Assembly: GCA_046757585.1 (NCBI GenBank)
Contig: JBHHYR010000052.1
Location: 1 to 20,623 of the forward strand
Direction of reading: 5' to 3'
Length of the DNA stretch: 20,623 nucleotides
Source of the DNA: JBHHYR01 sp046757585
Lineage (GTDB): Bacteria; Desulfobacterota; Binatia; HRBIN30
Below the pieces are notes generated by a model. It worked only from the letters and a program-made list of their open reading frames with translations, was not told where the DNA came from and searched no databases. Shown in pieces: positions 1-7,213 of the stretch (position 1 is the first letter of the stretch; each line of letters opens with the position of its first letter). Made by a program: the position numbers and the translations under genes.

Positions 1-1048
1 GCCCGAGTCGTGGCGCCTGCGCCAAGCGGCGGACGCCCAGTGGAGCCAGCATGGGCCGGCCGTCGCCCCCAATCAACTTAGGAGCATAGAAGATTACCAG
101 CCGATCCACCACCCGGGCGGCGATGGCCGCGGCAGCGACGGTGGCCCCTCCTTCGATCAGCACGGACATGATGTCCCGTTTCGCCAACAGCCGCAGCACT
201 TGCAGTATCGACAGGCCAGCCTTGGTACGCGGCAAGCGTATCACCTCAGCCCCGCAAAGCTCGATTCGCCGAACCTTGGCTGCCGGGGCCTGCTGGCCAG
301 TGAAGACCAGAGTAGCTGCCGGGCCAGTCTTTGTCAGCACCTGCGCGCGCAGGGGCACTCGCAGCCGGCCATCGAGAACGACGCGCACAGGGTTGCGGCC
401 GCTGCGCAACCGGCACGTCAACTCGGGATCATCGCGCAGGACGGTTTCGGCGCCAACCAGTATGGCGTCGTGCTCGGCACGCAGGCGATGTGCCAGGCGC
501 CGGCTCCGATCACCGGTAATCCAGCGCGACTCCCCGCGTGCCGTGGCGATACGGCCATCCAACGACGCGGCCAGCTTCAGCGTCACCAGCGGAAGCCCGG
601 TGAGCACAGCCTTGCGGAAGGCCGCGATCAGTTCGTCGCACGCGTGCTGTGCGATCCCCCCAGCGACCTCGATCCCGGCAGCCCGCAGTGACGCTGCGGC
701 GTCGCCGGGCACCACCGGATTGGGGTCACGCGCACCGAACACGACTCGCCGGATACGCGAGGCGATGATGGCCTCGGTGCAAGGCGGTGTACGGCCATGG
801 TGCGCACATGGTTCGAGTGTGACGTACAGTGTCCCGCCGCGTGCGTGAGGCCCGGCGGCGCGCAGGGCTTCGACCTCGGCATGGGGCAGGCCCGCACGCC
901 GGTGATAGCCGCGACCGACGATCGTGCCGCGAGCGACCACGACCGCTCCGACCGGCGGGTTCGGGCTCGTGCGCCCGAGACCGCGGCGAGCCTGCGCCAC
1001 CGCTAGGCGCATGTAACGCACGTCATCGGTGGGAAGCACGCTGTACAC
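1..1048 (-). CDS. ribD: RibD, bifunctional riboflavin biosynthesis deaminase/reductase (3' end beyond window)
   Basis: Converts the GTP-derived diaminohydroxyphosphoribosylaminopyrimidine by deamination and then NADPH-dependent reduction of the ribose, the second and third steps of riboflavin synthesis in the cytosol. About 349 residues are visible. The N-terminal deaminase carries the zinc motif HAE (residues 56-58) and the second zinc motif PC...C (C81, C90, in EPCAHHGRTPPC). The reductase half starts near residue 145 (LKLAASLDGRIA) and includes GAETVLRDDPELT and a late IEGG. The family is about 360-380 residues long, so only a short C-terminus is missing. The start is uncertain: GTG at 1048 directly follows an in-frame TAA, and GTG at 1039 and ATG at 1012 are alternatives. 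Residues DDVRYMRLA match the usual N-terminus, so the ATG is probably too late. No strong Shine-Dalgarno is visible. It follows nrdR by 76 nt, a common pairing. Confidence 0.95.
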   Translation of the reverse strand, partial: MYSVLPTDDVRYMRLAVAQARRGLGRTSPNPPVGAVVVARGTIVGRGYHRRAGLPHAEVEALRAAGPHARGGTLYVTLEPCAHHGRTPPCTEAIIASRIRRVVFGARDPNPVVPGDAAASLRAAGIEVAGGIAQHACDELIAAFRKAVLTGLPLVTLKLAASLDGRIATARGESRWITGDRSRRLAHRLRAEHDAILVGAETVLRDDPELTCRLRSGRNPVRVVLDGRLRVPLRAQVLTKTGPAATLVFTGQQAPAAKVRRIELCGAEVIRLPRTKAGLSILQVLRLLAKRDIMSVLIEGGATVAAAAIAARVVDRLVIFYAPKLIGGDGRPMLAPLGVRRLAQAPRLG

Positions 1049-1086
1049 TTACTCGGCAGGAGTGCGCCCAGCGGATCGCCACCGTC

Positions 1087-1121
1087 CCACTGGCCGGCAC
1101 GTGGCACGTGCGGGCCGGTGG
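1087..1121. repeat. 35-nt inverted repeat in the nrdR-ribD gap
   Basis: Two 17-nt arms (1087-1103 and 1105-1121) flank a single central base. Fifteen of 17 positions are complementary; the inner seven (GCACGTG/CACGTGC) are perfect. In the minus-strand transcript the stem starts three nt after the nrdR stop codon and ends about 40 nt before the ribD start. No U-tract follows, so it is not a standard intrinsic terminator. It could be an mRNA stabiliser, a processing or attenuation hairpin, or a DNA operator; the role is inferred, the symmetry is seen. Confidence 0.7.
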
Positions 1122-1124
1122 CGT

Positions 1125-1643
1125 TCAGCGCGCCCTTCGTTCATCCGGCCTGCGCCGGGTTCCCCGCGGCTTGCTGGTACCCCCGGCACGTCGCTCCTCC
1201 ATCAAGTCCTCCAGCTCGCGCATGAACTCCTCGACGTCCTTGAACGAGCGGTACACCGACGCGAAGCGCACATAGGCTACTTGGTCGAGCTTGTGCAGCT
1301 CGCGGATGATCGCTTCCCCAATCACAGAGCTGGATACTTCCTTCTCCCCGCGTTCTTGCAACGTCCGCTCGATGCGGTCGACAGTTTCCTCGACGGCCGC
1401 CATGCTCACCGGCCGTTTCTCACACGCCTTTTGCAAGCCAGCGACGACCTTCCGGCGGTCGAATGCTTCTCGACGGCCGTCCTTCTTCACCACCATGGGA
1501 AGCGTCTCCTCGACACGTTCGTAGGTGGTAAAGCGACGCTGGCACTGAAAACACTCACGCCGCCGGCGGATGATCTCGCGGTCTTTAGTCAGTCGCGAGT
1601 CGATGACCCGGTTTTTCAGCGCGCGGCAAAAGGGGCACTTCAT
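1125..1643 (-). CDS. nrdR: NrdR, ATP/dATP-sensing repressor of ribonucleotide reductase genes
   Basis: NrdR is a transcription factor that binds ATP or dATP through an ATP-cone and represses ribonucleotide reductase operons when dATP is plentiful. The 172-residue product has the N-terminal zinc ribbon (C3, C6, C31, C34), the RRRREC and RRFTTYER segments typical of the family, then an ATP-cone from about residue 47 to 137 with VVKKDGRREAFDRRK and KLDQVAYVRFASVYRSF. The family is usually 150-160 residues; the extra length is a basic Arg-rich tail (from about residue 148), which may be a local extension. Start ATG at 1643 is chosen because the zinc ribbon begins at once and AGGTGG lies nine nt upstream. 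That ribosome binding site is partly inside an inverted repeat (separate entry). It lies 91 nt after purF and 76 nt before ribD. No NrdR box was seen near it. Confidence 0.97.
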   Translation of the reverse strand: MKCPFCRALKNRVIDSRLTKDREIIRRRRECFQCQRRFTTYERVEETLPMVVKKDGRREAFDRRKVVAGLQKACEKRPVSMAAVEETVDRIERTLQERGEKEVSSSVIGEAIIRELHKLDQVAYVRFASVYRSFKDVEEFMRELEDLMEERRAGGTSKPRGTRRRPDERRAR

Positions 1644-1654
1644 GAGATCATTCC

Positions 1655-1695
1655 ACCTGCTCGGCCAGTCGCGGCGGTCACACCGTCGAGCAGGT
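1655..1695 (-). promoter_or_regulatory. Stem-loop sequestering part of the nrdR Shine-Dalgarno
   Basis: In the minus-strand transcript, ACCTGCTCG (1695-1687) is perfectly complementary to CGAGCAGGT (1663-1655). The 23-nt loop contains a small CGGT-GTG-ACCG hairpin. The second arm ends in AGGT, the first part of the AGGTGG that is the ribosome binding site nine nt before the nrdR ATG. Folding would therefore hide half of that site. The complementarity is seen; regulation is inferred. Confidence 0.5.
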
Positions 1696-1734
1696 CACAG
1701 GGCGTTTCGCGGCGAGGCACGGTCACCGAATGGC

Positions 1735-3147
1735 CTATCGCTCGCGTGCTTCGAAGAGCACCAGCTGATGCGTCCGGCCGTGGTCACTGACTGGAACCGG
1801 ATAGCGCCCGGTGAAGCAGGCAGCACAGAACCCGTTCTCATCCCGCGCGCCGAGGAAAGTGTACATGCCCCGCTCGCTGAGATATCCGAGGCTGTCGGCG
1901 GTGATGAATTGGCGGATGCGTTCGACCGGGTTTGACCCGGCGATGAGTTCCTCAGGGGTCGGTGTATCGACGCCATAGAAGCACGAACCAATGGTTGGCG
2001 GTGAACTGATTCGCATGTGTACTTCACGAGCTCCCGCGTGGCGCAGCATCGTGACAATCTTGCGGCTGGTTGTACCGCGTACGATCGAGTCGTCCACGAC
2101 CACCACCCGTTTCCCCGCAAGGAGATCCGCGAGCGCATTGAGCTTGATCTTGACCCCGAAGTGCCGGATCGCGTCGCGGGGTTCGATGAACGTGCGACCG
2201 ACGTAGTGGTTCCGGATGAGACCCATTTCAAACGGCAGGTGCGCCTGCTCGGCGAAGCCCAAGGCTGCCGGGACGCCGGAGTCCGGCACGGGGATCACGA
2301 TGTCCGCCTCAGCCGGCTGCTCCCTCGCCAGCTGCCGGCCCAGCTGCTTGCGCACCTCGTAGACGCTGCGGCCGTACACCCGGCTGTCGGGCCGGGCAAA
2401 GTAGATGTACTCGAAGATGCAGCTCGTACGCGGCACGGCGACAAACGGACGGAAGGTTTCAACACCCGCAGCCGACACCTGCACCACTTCACCCGGCTCG
2501 ACCTCACGCTCGTACTGCGCCCCGATCAGGTCGAGGGCACACGTTTCCGACGCCACCACCACGGCATCCCCTAGACGCCCAAGAACCAGGGGGCGGAAAC
2601 CGTTGGGGTCACGCGCGGCGATGAGTTCCCGTGGGGTGAGAAACACCAACGAGTAGGCACCACGCACCTCGGAAAGCGCGCCAATGATGCGGTCCACGGT
2701 GCGTTTCCCTCTGGACGTCGCGACGAGGTGAATGATCACTTCGGTATCGACGGTGGACTGAAAGATCGAGCCCCGTTCCTCCAGCCGTTCGCGCAGTTCG
2801 ACGGCATTCACCAAGTTGCCGTTATGCGCGACCGCCAGACCGCCGCGCCCGTACTCGACCACGAACGGTTGGGCGTTCTTCAGCAACGTCTGGCCCGAGG
2901 TGGAATAGCGATTGTGGCCGATGGCGGCGGCGCCCTCGAGCTTGCGGATGATGTCTGCATTGAACACGTCGCTCACCAGGCCCAGGCCGCGATGAGAGAT
3001 GAGGATATCTTCCGTCGCGGACACGATTCCCGCGGCTTCCTGGCCGCGGTGCTGGAGGGCGTACAGGGCAAGGTACGCGAGATTGGCCGCCTCCGGATGG
3101 CCGAACACGCCGACGACGCCGCACTCCTCGTGAAAGCGATCAGCCAT
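1735..3147 (-). CDS. purF: PurF, amidophosphoribosyltransferase
   Basis: Catalyses the first committed step of purine synthesis: PRPP plus glutamine gives phosphoribosylamine. The predicted 470-residue protein begins MADRFHEEC. The catalytic cysteine is C9, so an eight-residue propeptide must be removed, as in the B. subtilis enzyme. The Ntn-type glutaminase domain runs to about residue 235 (LQHRGQEAAGI, HNGNLVN). The phosphoribosyltransferase domain has the PRPP loop VVVDDSIVRGTTS (349-361). All four cysteines expected for the B. subtilis-type [4Fe-4S] cluster are present (C243, C389, C441, C444). The ATG at 3147 is preferred over a TTG at 3183, because GGGAAAG precedes it and it gives the usual short propeptide. 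The start is 32 nt after the purL stop. It is placed after purL in the operon although it acts first. Confidence 0.97.
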   Translation of the reverse strand: MADRFHEECGVVGVFGHPEAANLAYLALYALQHRGQEAAGIVSATEDILISHRGLGLVSDVFNADIIRKLEGAAAIGHNRYSTSGQTLLKNAQPFVVEYGRGGLAVAHNGNLVNAVELRERLEERGSIFQSTVDTEVIIHLVATSRGKRTVDRIIGALSEVRGAYSLVFLTPRELIAARDPNGFRPLVLGRLGDAVVVASETCALDLIGAQYEREVEPGEVVQVSAAGVETFRPFVAVPRTSCIFEYIYFARPDSRVYGRSVYEVRKQLGRQLAREQPAEADIVIPVPDSGVPAALGFAEQAHLPFEMGLIRNHYVGRTFIEPRDAIRHFGVKIKLNALADLLAGKRVVVVDDSIVRGTTSRKIVTMLRHAGAREVHMRISSPPTIGSCFYGVDTPTPEELIAGSNPVERIRQFITADSLGYLSERGMYTFLGARDENGFCAACFTGRYPVPVSDHGRTHQLVLFEARER

Positions 3148-3179
3148 TGCCGTTCTTTCCCATGGTCGCACCGGCGCTC

Positions 3180-5408
3180 TCAAGACGCGAACCGCCGCGG
3201 CAGAGCCGCCGCCCAGGCCTGGGACATGTCCTGCAAGGCCACGTCGATCAAGGAACCGACGACCAGTCGCTGCCCGCGCACCTCACCCAGCACGGCCAGC
3301 GGCACCTCGGCGCCCGCAGCCAACTCGCGCAGGTGGCCCAGCTGCCGCCGCGGCAGCGACAAAATGATACGCGACTGGCTCTCGCCGAACAGCAGGGCGT
3401 CCGGCCGCATAGCCTCCTCCAGCTCGATGACTGCTCCAAGGCCAGCACGCGGCCCGGAGATGCAGCATTCGGCCAGCGCCACAGCGAGACCCCCTTCCCC
3501 GACATCGTGCGCCGAGTGCACCAGGCCAGCAGCAATCGCCGCCTGGCACACCTGCTGCAGCCGCTGTTCGACCTGTAAATCGATCCAAGGGGGAGCGCCG
3601 CGGGCCAGCCCGTGCGCCAGAACGAGATACTCGCTCGCTCCCAGCTCTTCACGTGTTCGCCCGAGTAGCACCACAACGTCGCCGTCGTTTTTGAACCACT
3701 GCGTCGCGTGCCGATCGATGTCCTCGAGGAGACCGACCATGGCCACCGTGGGCGTCGGTGGAATCGCGTGGCCTTCGGTTTCATTGTAGAAGCTTACATT
3801 CCCACTCACGACGGGAATTCCCAGTGCCACGCACGCGTCGGCAATCCCCCGCACCGCCTCGGCAAACTGCCAAGCAACGGTCGGTTTTTCCGGATTGCCG
3901 AAATTCAGGCAGTCGCTGACACCCACTGGTACCGCCCCGGTGCAGACGACATTGCGCGCTCCTTCCACCACCGCAATCACCGCGCCGACGTACGGATCAA
4001 GACTGCAGTAGCGGCTGTTGCAATCAACGCTGAGCGCCACGCCCTTGCGCGTACCCTTGATGCGCAGCAGCGCAGCGTCCGAACCAGGCCCTACTACCGT
4101 ATTGCTGCCCACTAGGTAATCGTATTGCGAATAGACCCATCCCTTCGAGCCAATGTTTGGTGAATCAAGCAACTCCAGCAAAGTGTGGTCGTAATCGGTG
4201 GGAAGCGGCACCTGCTCGAGGTCCAGTTCCTGCTTCTCCTCGAAGTCTGCCGGCGGCGCGGTGGGACGGCTGTACGCGGGCGCGCCCTCAGTAAGCAGCG
4301 CGACCGGGAGGCGGGCGACCTCTTGCCCTCGGAAGACGACGCGGAGCACGCCGCCGTCGGTCACCCGACCCACGACCGACGCGTCGAGATCCCATTTCGC
4401 AAATACCCGCCGGACCACGTCTTCGGCACCGGCGCGCGCCACGATGAGCATACGCTCCTGCGACTCCGAGAGCAGGATCTCGTAGGGCGTCATGCCGGGC
4501 TCTCGAAGCGGCACCCGGTCGAGGTCCAGTGTGATGCCGGTTCCGCCGCGGCCTGCCATTTCCACGGTGGAGCTTGTCAACCCGGCGGCGCCCATATCCT
4601 GAATGGCCACAATGGCGTCCTGCTCCATGAGTTCGAGGCAAGCCTCGAGCAACAGCTTCTCCGTAAAAGGGTCCCCGACCTGCACGGTCGGGCGCTTCGC
4701 ATCCGAGGCACCACTGAACTCGGCTGACGCCAGCAAGCTGGCGCCATGAATGCCGTCCCGGCCGGTCTTCGACCCAATGTACATAACCGGGTTGCCGACA
4801 CCCGCAGCGCTGGCGCGGAAGATATGATCCACCCGGCCGACACCAAGGGTAAAGGCGTTGACCAGGATGTTCTCGTTGTATCCGCCGTCGAAATGGACTT
4901 CGCCGCCCACCGTGGGCACGCCGACGCAGTTGCCATAGCCGCCAATGCCCGCCACGACACCATGCAGCAAGTAGCGCGTGCGAGGATGATCACAACTGCC
5001 GAAATGCAGGGAATTGAGGTTTGCGATCGGCCGCGCACCCATCGTGAACACGTCGCGAAGAATTCCCCCGACGCCGGTTGCCGCGCCCTGGTAGGGCTCG
5101 ACGAACGACGGGTGATTGTGGCTCTCGATCTTGAACACCACGGCGAGCCCGTCGCCGATATCGATGACCCCGGCGTTTTCGCCGGGGCCCTGCAGCACCC
5201 GCGGGCCCTCTGTGGGGAGCGTTTTCAGCAGGCGCCGTGAACTCTTGTAGCTGCAGTGCTCCGACCACATGACTGAGAAGATCCCCAGCTCCACGAACCG
5301 TGGTGGACGCCCGAGCGCCTCGCAGATGCGCCGGTACTCCTCGGCGCTCAGGCCGTGCTCCGCCGCGGTGTTCTCGGTCACCGCGACCGTGCTCTGCGGC
5401 AAGGGCAT
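3180..5408 (-). CDS. purL: PurL, phosphoribosylformylglycinamidine synthase subunit II
   Basis: ATP-dependent synthetase subunit that converts FGAR to FGAM, using ammonia delivered by PurQ with PurS as the bridging subunit. At 742 residues it is the small PurL form that needs separate PurQ and PurS, unlike the fused enzyme of about 1,300 residues in E. coli. Visible marks are WSEHCSYKSS with the conserved histidine H51, ESHNHPS (95-101), GVGGILRDVFTMGARPIA, a second AIRS-like half with GPGSDAALLRIKG and SVDCNSRY, and HDVGEGGLAVALAE near the C-terminus. ATG at 5408 is chosen because it overlaps the purQ stop as TGATG, a translational coupling. The frame is open for 47 more codons upstream, but that part lies inside purQ and does not resemble PurL. 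Confidence 0.98.
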   Translation of the reverse strand: MPLPQSTVAVTENTAAEHGLSAEEYRRICEALGRPPRFVELGIFSVMWSEHCSYKSSRRLLKTLPTEGPRVLQGPGENAGVIDIGDGLAVVFKIESHNHPSFVEPYQGAATGVGGILRDVFTMGARPIANLNSLHFGSCDHPRTRYLLHGVVAGIGGYGNCVGVPTVGGEVHFDGGYNENILVNAFTLGVGRVDHIFRASAAGVGNPVMYIGSKTGRDGIHGASLLASAEFSGASDAKRPTVQVGDPFTEKLLLEACLELMEQDAIVAIQDMGAAGLTSSTVEMAGRGGTGITLDLDRVPLREPGMTPYEILLSESQERMLIVARAGAEDVVRRVFAKWDLDASVVGRVTDGGVLRVVFRGQEVARLPVALLTEGAPAYSRPTAPPADFEEKQELDLEQVPLPTDYDHTLLELLDSPNIGSKGWVYSQYDYLVGSNTVVGPGSDAALLRIKGTRKGVALSVDCNSRYCSLDPYVGAVIAVVEGARNVVCTGAVPVGVSDCLNFGNPEKPTVAWQFAEAVRGIADACVALGIPVVSGNVSFYNETEGHAIPPTPTVAMVGLLEDIDRHATQWFKNDGDVVVLLGRTREELGASEYLVLAHGLARGAPPWIDLQVEQRLQQVCQAAIAAGLVHSAHDVGEGGLAVALAECCISGPRAGLGAVIELEEAMRPDALLFGESQSRIILSLPRRQLGHLRELAAGAEVPLAVLGEVRGQRLVVGSLIDVALQDMSQAWAAALPRRFAS

Positions 5409-6139
5409 CAGTATCCCAGAGCCACCGACGCGGCACGTCGCTGCGCCCCCGCGTCGCGCGTGCCCACGAGGGACTGAAGGATCTTGAGGCCATCGGTGCC
5501 CCCCAAGCTCGCGTCCGCGGCGTGCTCGGGGTGGGGCATCAAGCCACAAACGTTGCGGCGCTCGTTGACGATCCCGGCAATGTTCCGCAGTGACCCGTTG
5601 GGATTGGCCTCACTGCTGGCCTGCCCGCTGGCATTCACATAACGCAAGAGGACCTGGTGATTCCGCTCGAGGCGCTCCAGTGTGGCCGCAGCAGCGACAT
5701 AGCACCCCGCGCCATGCTTGATCGGCATGGTGAGCACCTCGCCACGCCGGCACCGGCACGTGAACGGGGTGTCGGTCTCTTCCACGCGTAGATGGACGCG
5801 GGCGCAGACGAAGCGCAGGCTGCGATTGCGAATCAAGCAGCCCGGCAACAACCCTGCCTCACAGAGCACCTGAAAACCGTTGCAGATGCCGACGACCAGC
5901 CCGCCCGCTCGTGCAAACGCCGCCACACTTTCCATCACCGGTGCAAACCGCGCCAGAGCACCACAGCGCAGGTAATCACCGTAAGAGAACCCGCCGGGCA
6001 GGATCACGCAGTCCACGCCGTGCAGGTCCCGGTCCTTGTGCCACAGCGACACCGCAGCTTCTCCCAGAACGTGCTCAACGACGTAGAGCGTGTCGTGGTC
6101 GTCGTTGGAACCCGGAAACGTGACAACCCCACACCGCAT
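5408..6139 (-). CDS. purQ: PurQ, phosphoribosylformylglycinamidine synthase subunit I (glutaminase)
   Basis: Class I glutamine amidotransferase that hydrolyses glutamine and passes ammonia to PurL. From the ATG at 6139 it has 243 residues. The nucleophile is C86 in GICNGFQ, and the His-Glu pair is in PHPEHA (H203, E205). The N-terminus CGVVTFPGSNDD and ILPGGFSYGDYLRCG are characteristic. A GTG at 6142 is directly adjacent; the ATG is preferred because GGGAGG lies eight nt upstream. The stop overlaps the purL start by one base. The protein is slightly longer than many PurQ proteins (about 225-235), with the extra residues at the C-terminus. It follows purS after a 93-nt gap. Confidence 0.97.
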   Translation of the reverse strand: MRCGVVTFPGSNDDHDTLYVVEHVLGEAAVSLWHKDRDLHGVDCVILPGGFSYGDYLRCGALARFAPVMESVAAFARAGGLVVGICNGFQVLCEAGLLPGCLIRNRSLRFVCARVHLRVEETDTPFTCRCRRGEVLTMPIKHGAGCYVAAAATLERLERNHQVLLRYVNASGQASSEANPNGSLRNIAGIVNERRNVCGLMPHPEHAADASLGGTDGLKILQSLVGTRDAGAQRRAASVALGY

Positions 6140-6232
6140 CACGGCCGCCTCCCAGGTTGTACGCCAGAACGCACGCGGGCCGGGCGGGTTTTCCAGCCTG
6201 CCTCGCCGGACGGCAGCGCCGGCCAGCGGGCA
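6140..6232 (-). other. purS-purQ intercistronic gap with GC-rich inverted repeats
   Basis: This 93-nt gap is long for an otherwise tight pur operon. Near 6199-6223 it has short overlapping inverted repeats (CTGCC/GGCAG and GCCGG/CCGGC pairs). It ends with the GGGAGG ribosome binding site of purQ. A frame starting in TAATG at the purS stop reads through it for 52 codons and stops inside purQ (6075). Its product is Arg/Pro/Ala rich with no recognisable similarity, so I do not call it a gene. Confidence 0.4.
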
Positions 6233-6490
6233 TTATTCGGCAGACCCTTCATCCTGGATCTCGAAGCGGTAATCTTCGATCACGCCATTCGCGAGCAGTT
6301 CGCGACACATTTCGTCAGTCCGTTGTCGCGCCTGATCCTTGTCGAGGCCCCGCACGGACAGTTCCACGTATTTTCCAAGATGCACGTCGTGTGCTTCGGT
6401 GAAACCCAAGGCATGTAGTGAGCGTTCGATGGCGGCGCCTTGTGGATCGAGCACCCCCTTCTTCGGTGTGATGAACACGCGGGCACGCAT
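6233..6490 (-). CDS. purS: PurS, FGAM synthase accessory subunit
   Basis: Small subunit that holds PurQ and PurL together and helps ammonia transfer in the three-part FGAM synthase. The 85-residue product has the family pattern: MRARVFITPKKGVLDPQG at the start, then GKYVELSV, and a C-terminal EDYRFEI strand. Length fits the usual 80-85 residues. It lies 12 nt after purC and before purQ, the standard neighbourhood. A GGACCGAG-like purine stretch precedes the ATG. Its presence agrees with the short PurL and separate PurQ here. Confidence 0.96.
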   Translation of the reverse strand: MRARVFITPKKGVLDPQGAAIERSLHALGFTEAHDVHLGKYVELSVRGLDKDQARQRTDEMCRELLANGVIEDYRFEIQDEGSAE

Positions 6491-6502
6491 GCTGCTCGGT
6501 CC

Positions 6503-7213
6503 TCAGGCCGCGGCGCACACGCGGCGGTGCACCTCATGGTACGCTTCTGCCACCCTACCGAGGTCTTGGCGAAAACGGTCTTTATCCAACTTCTCGTGCG
6601 ACGCGACGTCCCAGAACCGACACGTGTCAGGGCAGATTTCGTCGCCGAGGAGAATGGCTCCGTCATGGCGGCCGAATTCGAGCTTCATATCCACCAACAA
6701 CAACCCCTTGCTCTTCAGAAACGGGCGCAACACCGCGTTGACCTTGAGCGCCATGGCGGTGATCGTGTCGAGCTCGGCCTCGGTCGCCATGCCCAGCACC
6801 GTGACATGCCATCGATTGATCATCGGATCGTCAAGTGGATCGCTCTTGTAGTAGTACTCGACGATCGGGCGGGAGAGCTCCTGGCCTTCTTCCAGTCCCA
6901 GGCGCTTTGTGAGACTGCCGGCGACGACGTTGCGGACAACGGTTTCGACCGGGATGATATCGAGCCGCCTCACCAGCATTTCGCGTTCGCTCAGTCGCGT
7001 GACGAAATGGGTTGGGACGCCTGCGGCTTCGAGCAGGCGAAAGAAGGCCTCACTCATCTGGTTGTTCAGGATACCCTTCGAGACAATCGTTCCACGCTTC
7101 TTGGCGTTGAAGGCCGTGGCGGCGTCTTTGAAGTCCTGGATGATCAGCGCCGGGTCGTCGGTGGCGTAGAGGCGTTTCGCCTTCCCCTCATAGATCAGCT
7201 CCCGCTTTTCCAT
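6503..7213 (-). CDS. purC: PurC, SAICAR synthetase
   Basis: Joins aspartate to CAIR with ATP to give SAICAR, step 7 of purine synthesis. The 236-residue length is typical of the bacterial single-domain enzyme. The N-terminus MEKRELIYEGKAKRLYAT contains the nucleotide-binding YEGKAKRLY segment. Other marks are RRLDIIPVETVVRN, AGSLTKR, LVDMKLEFG and GDEICPDTCRFWD. Start ATG at 7213 has GGAGGAG five to eight nt upstream. Because purB ends at 7195, the first 19 nt of purC lie inside purB, so the two are probably translationally coupled. Confidence 0.98.
   Translation of the reverse strand: MEKRELIYEGKAKRLYATDDPALIIQDFKDAATAFNAKKRGTIVSKGILNNQMSEAFFRLLEAAGVPTHFVTRLSEREMLVRRLDIIPVETVVRNVVAGSLTKRLGLEEGQELSRPIVEYYYKSDPLDDPMINRWHVTVLGMATEAELDTITAMALKVNAVLRPFLKSKGLLLVDMKLEFGRHDGAILLGDEICPDTCRFWDVASHEKLDKDRFRQDLGRVAEAYHEVHRRVCAAA

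Noticed and set aside
1044..1124. FMN riboswitch ahead of ribD
   Set aside because: The gap is too short for an FMN aptamer and holds only a simple hairpin.
1695..2231. Alternative open frame over the 3' part of purF and the nrdR gap
   Set aside because: Ser/Arg-rich shadow of purF in another frame; PurF is complete with all its catalytic and Fe-S residues.
2728..3789. A 353-codon open frame on the plus strand over purF and purL
   Set aside because: It is antisense to two certain genes, crosses both and has no family similarity; long shadow frames are expected at this GC content.
5409..5549. 47-residue N-terminal extension of PurL
   Set aside because: It lies inside purQ; the ATG at 5408 in TGATG is the normal coupled start.
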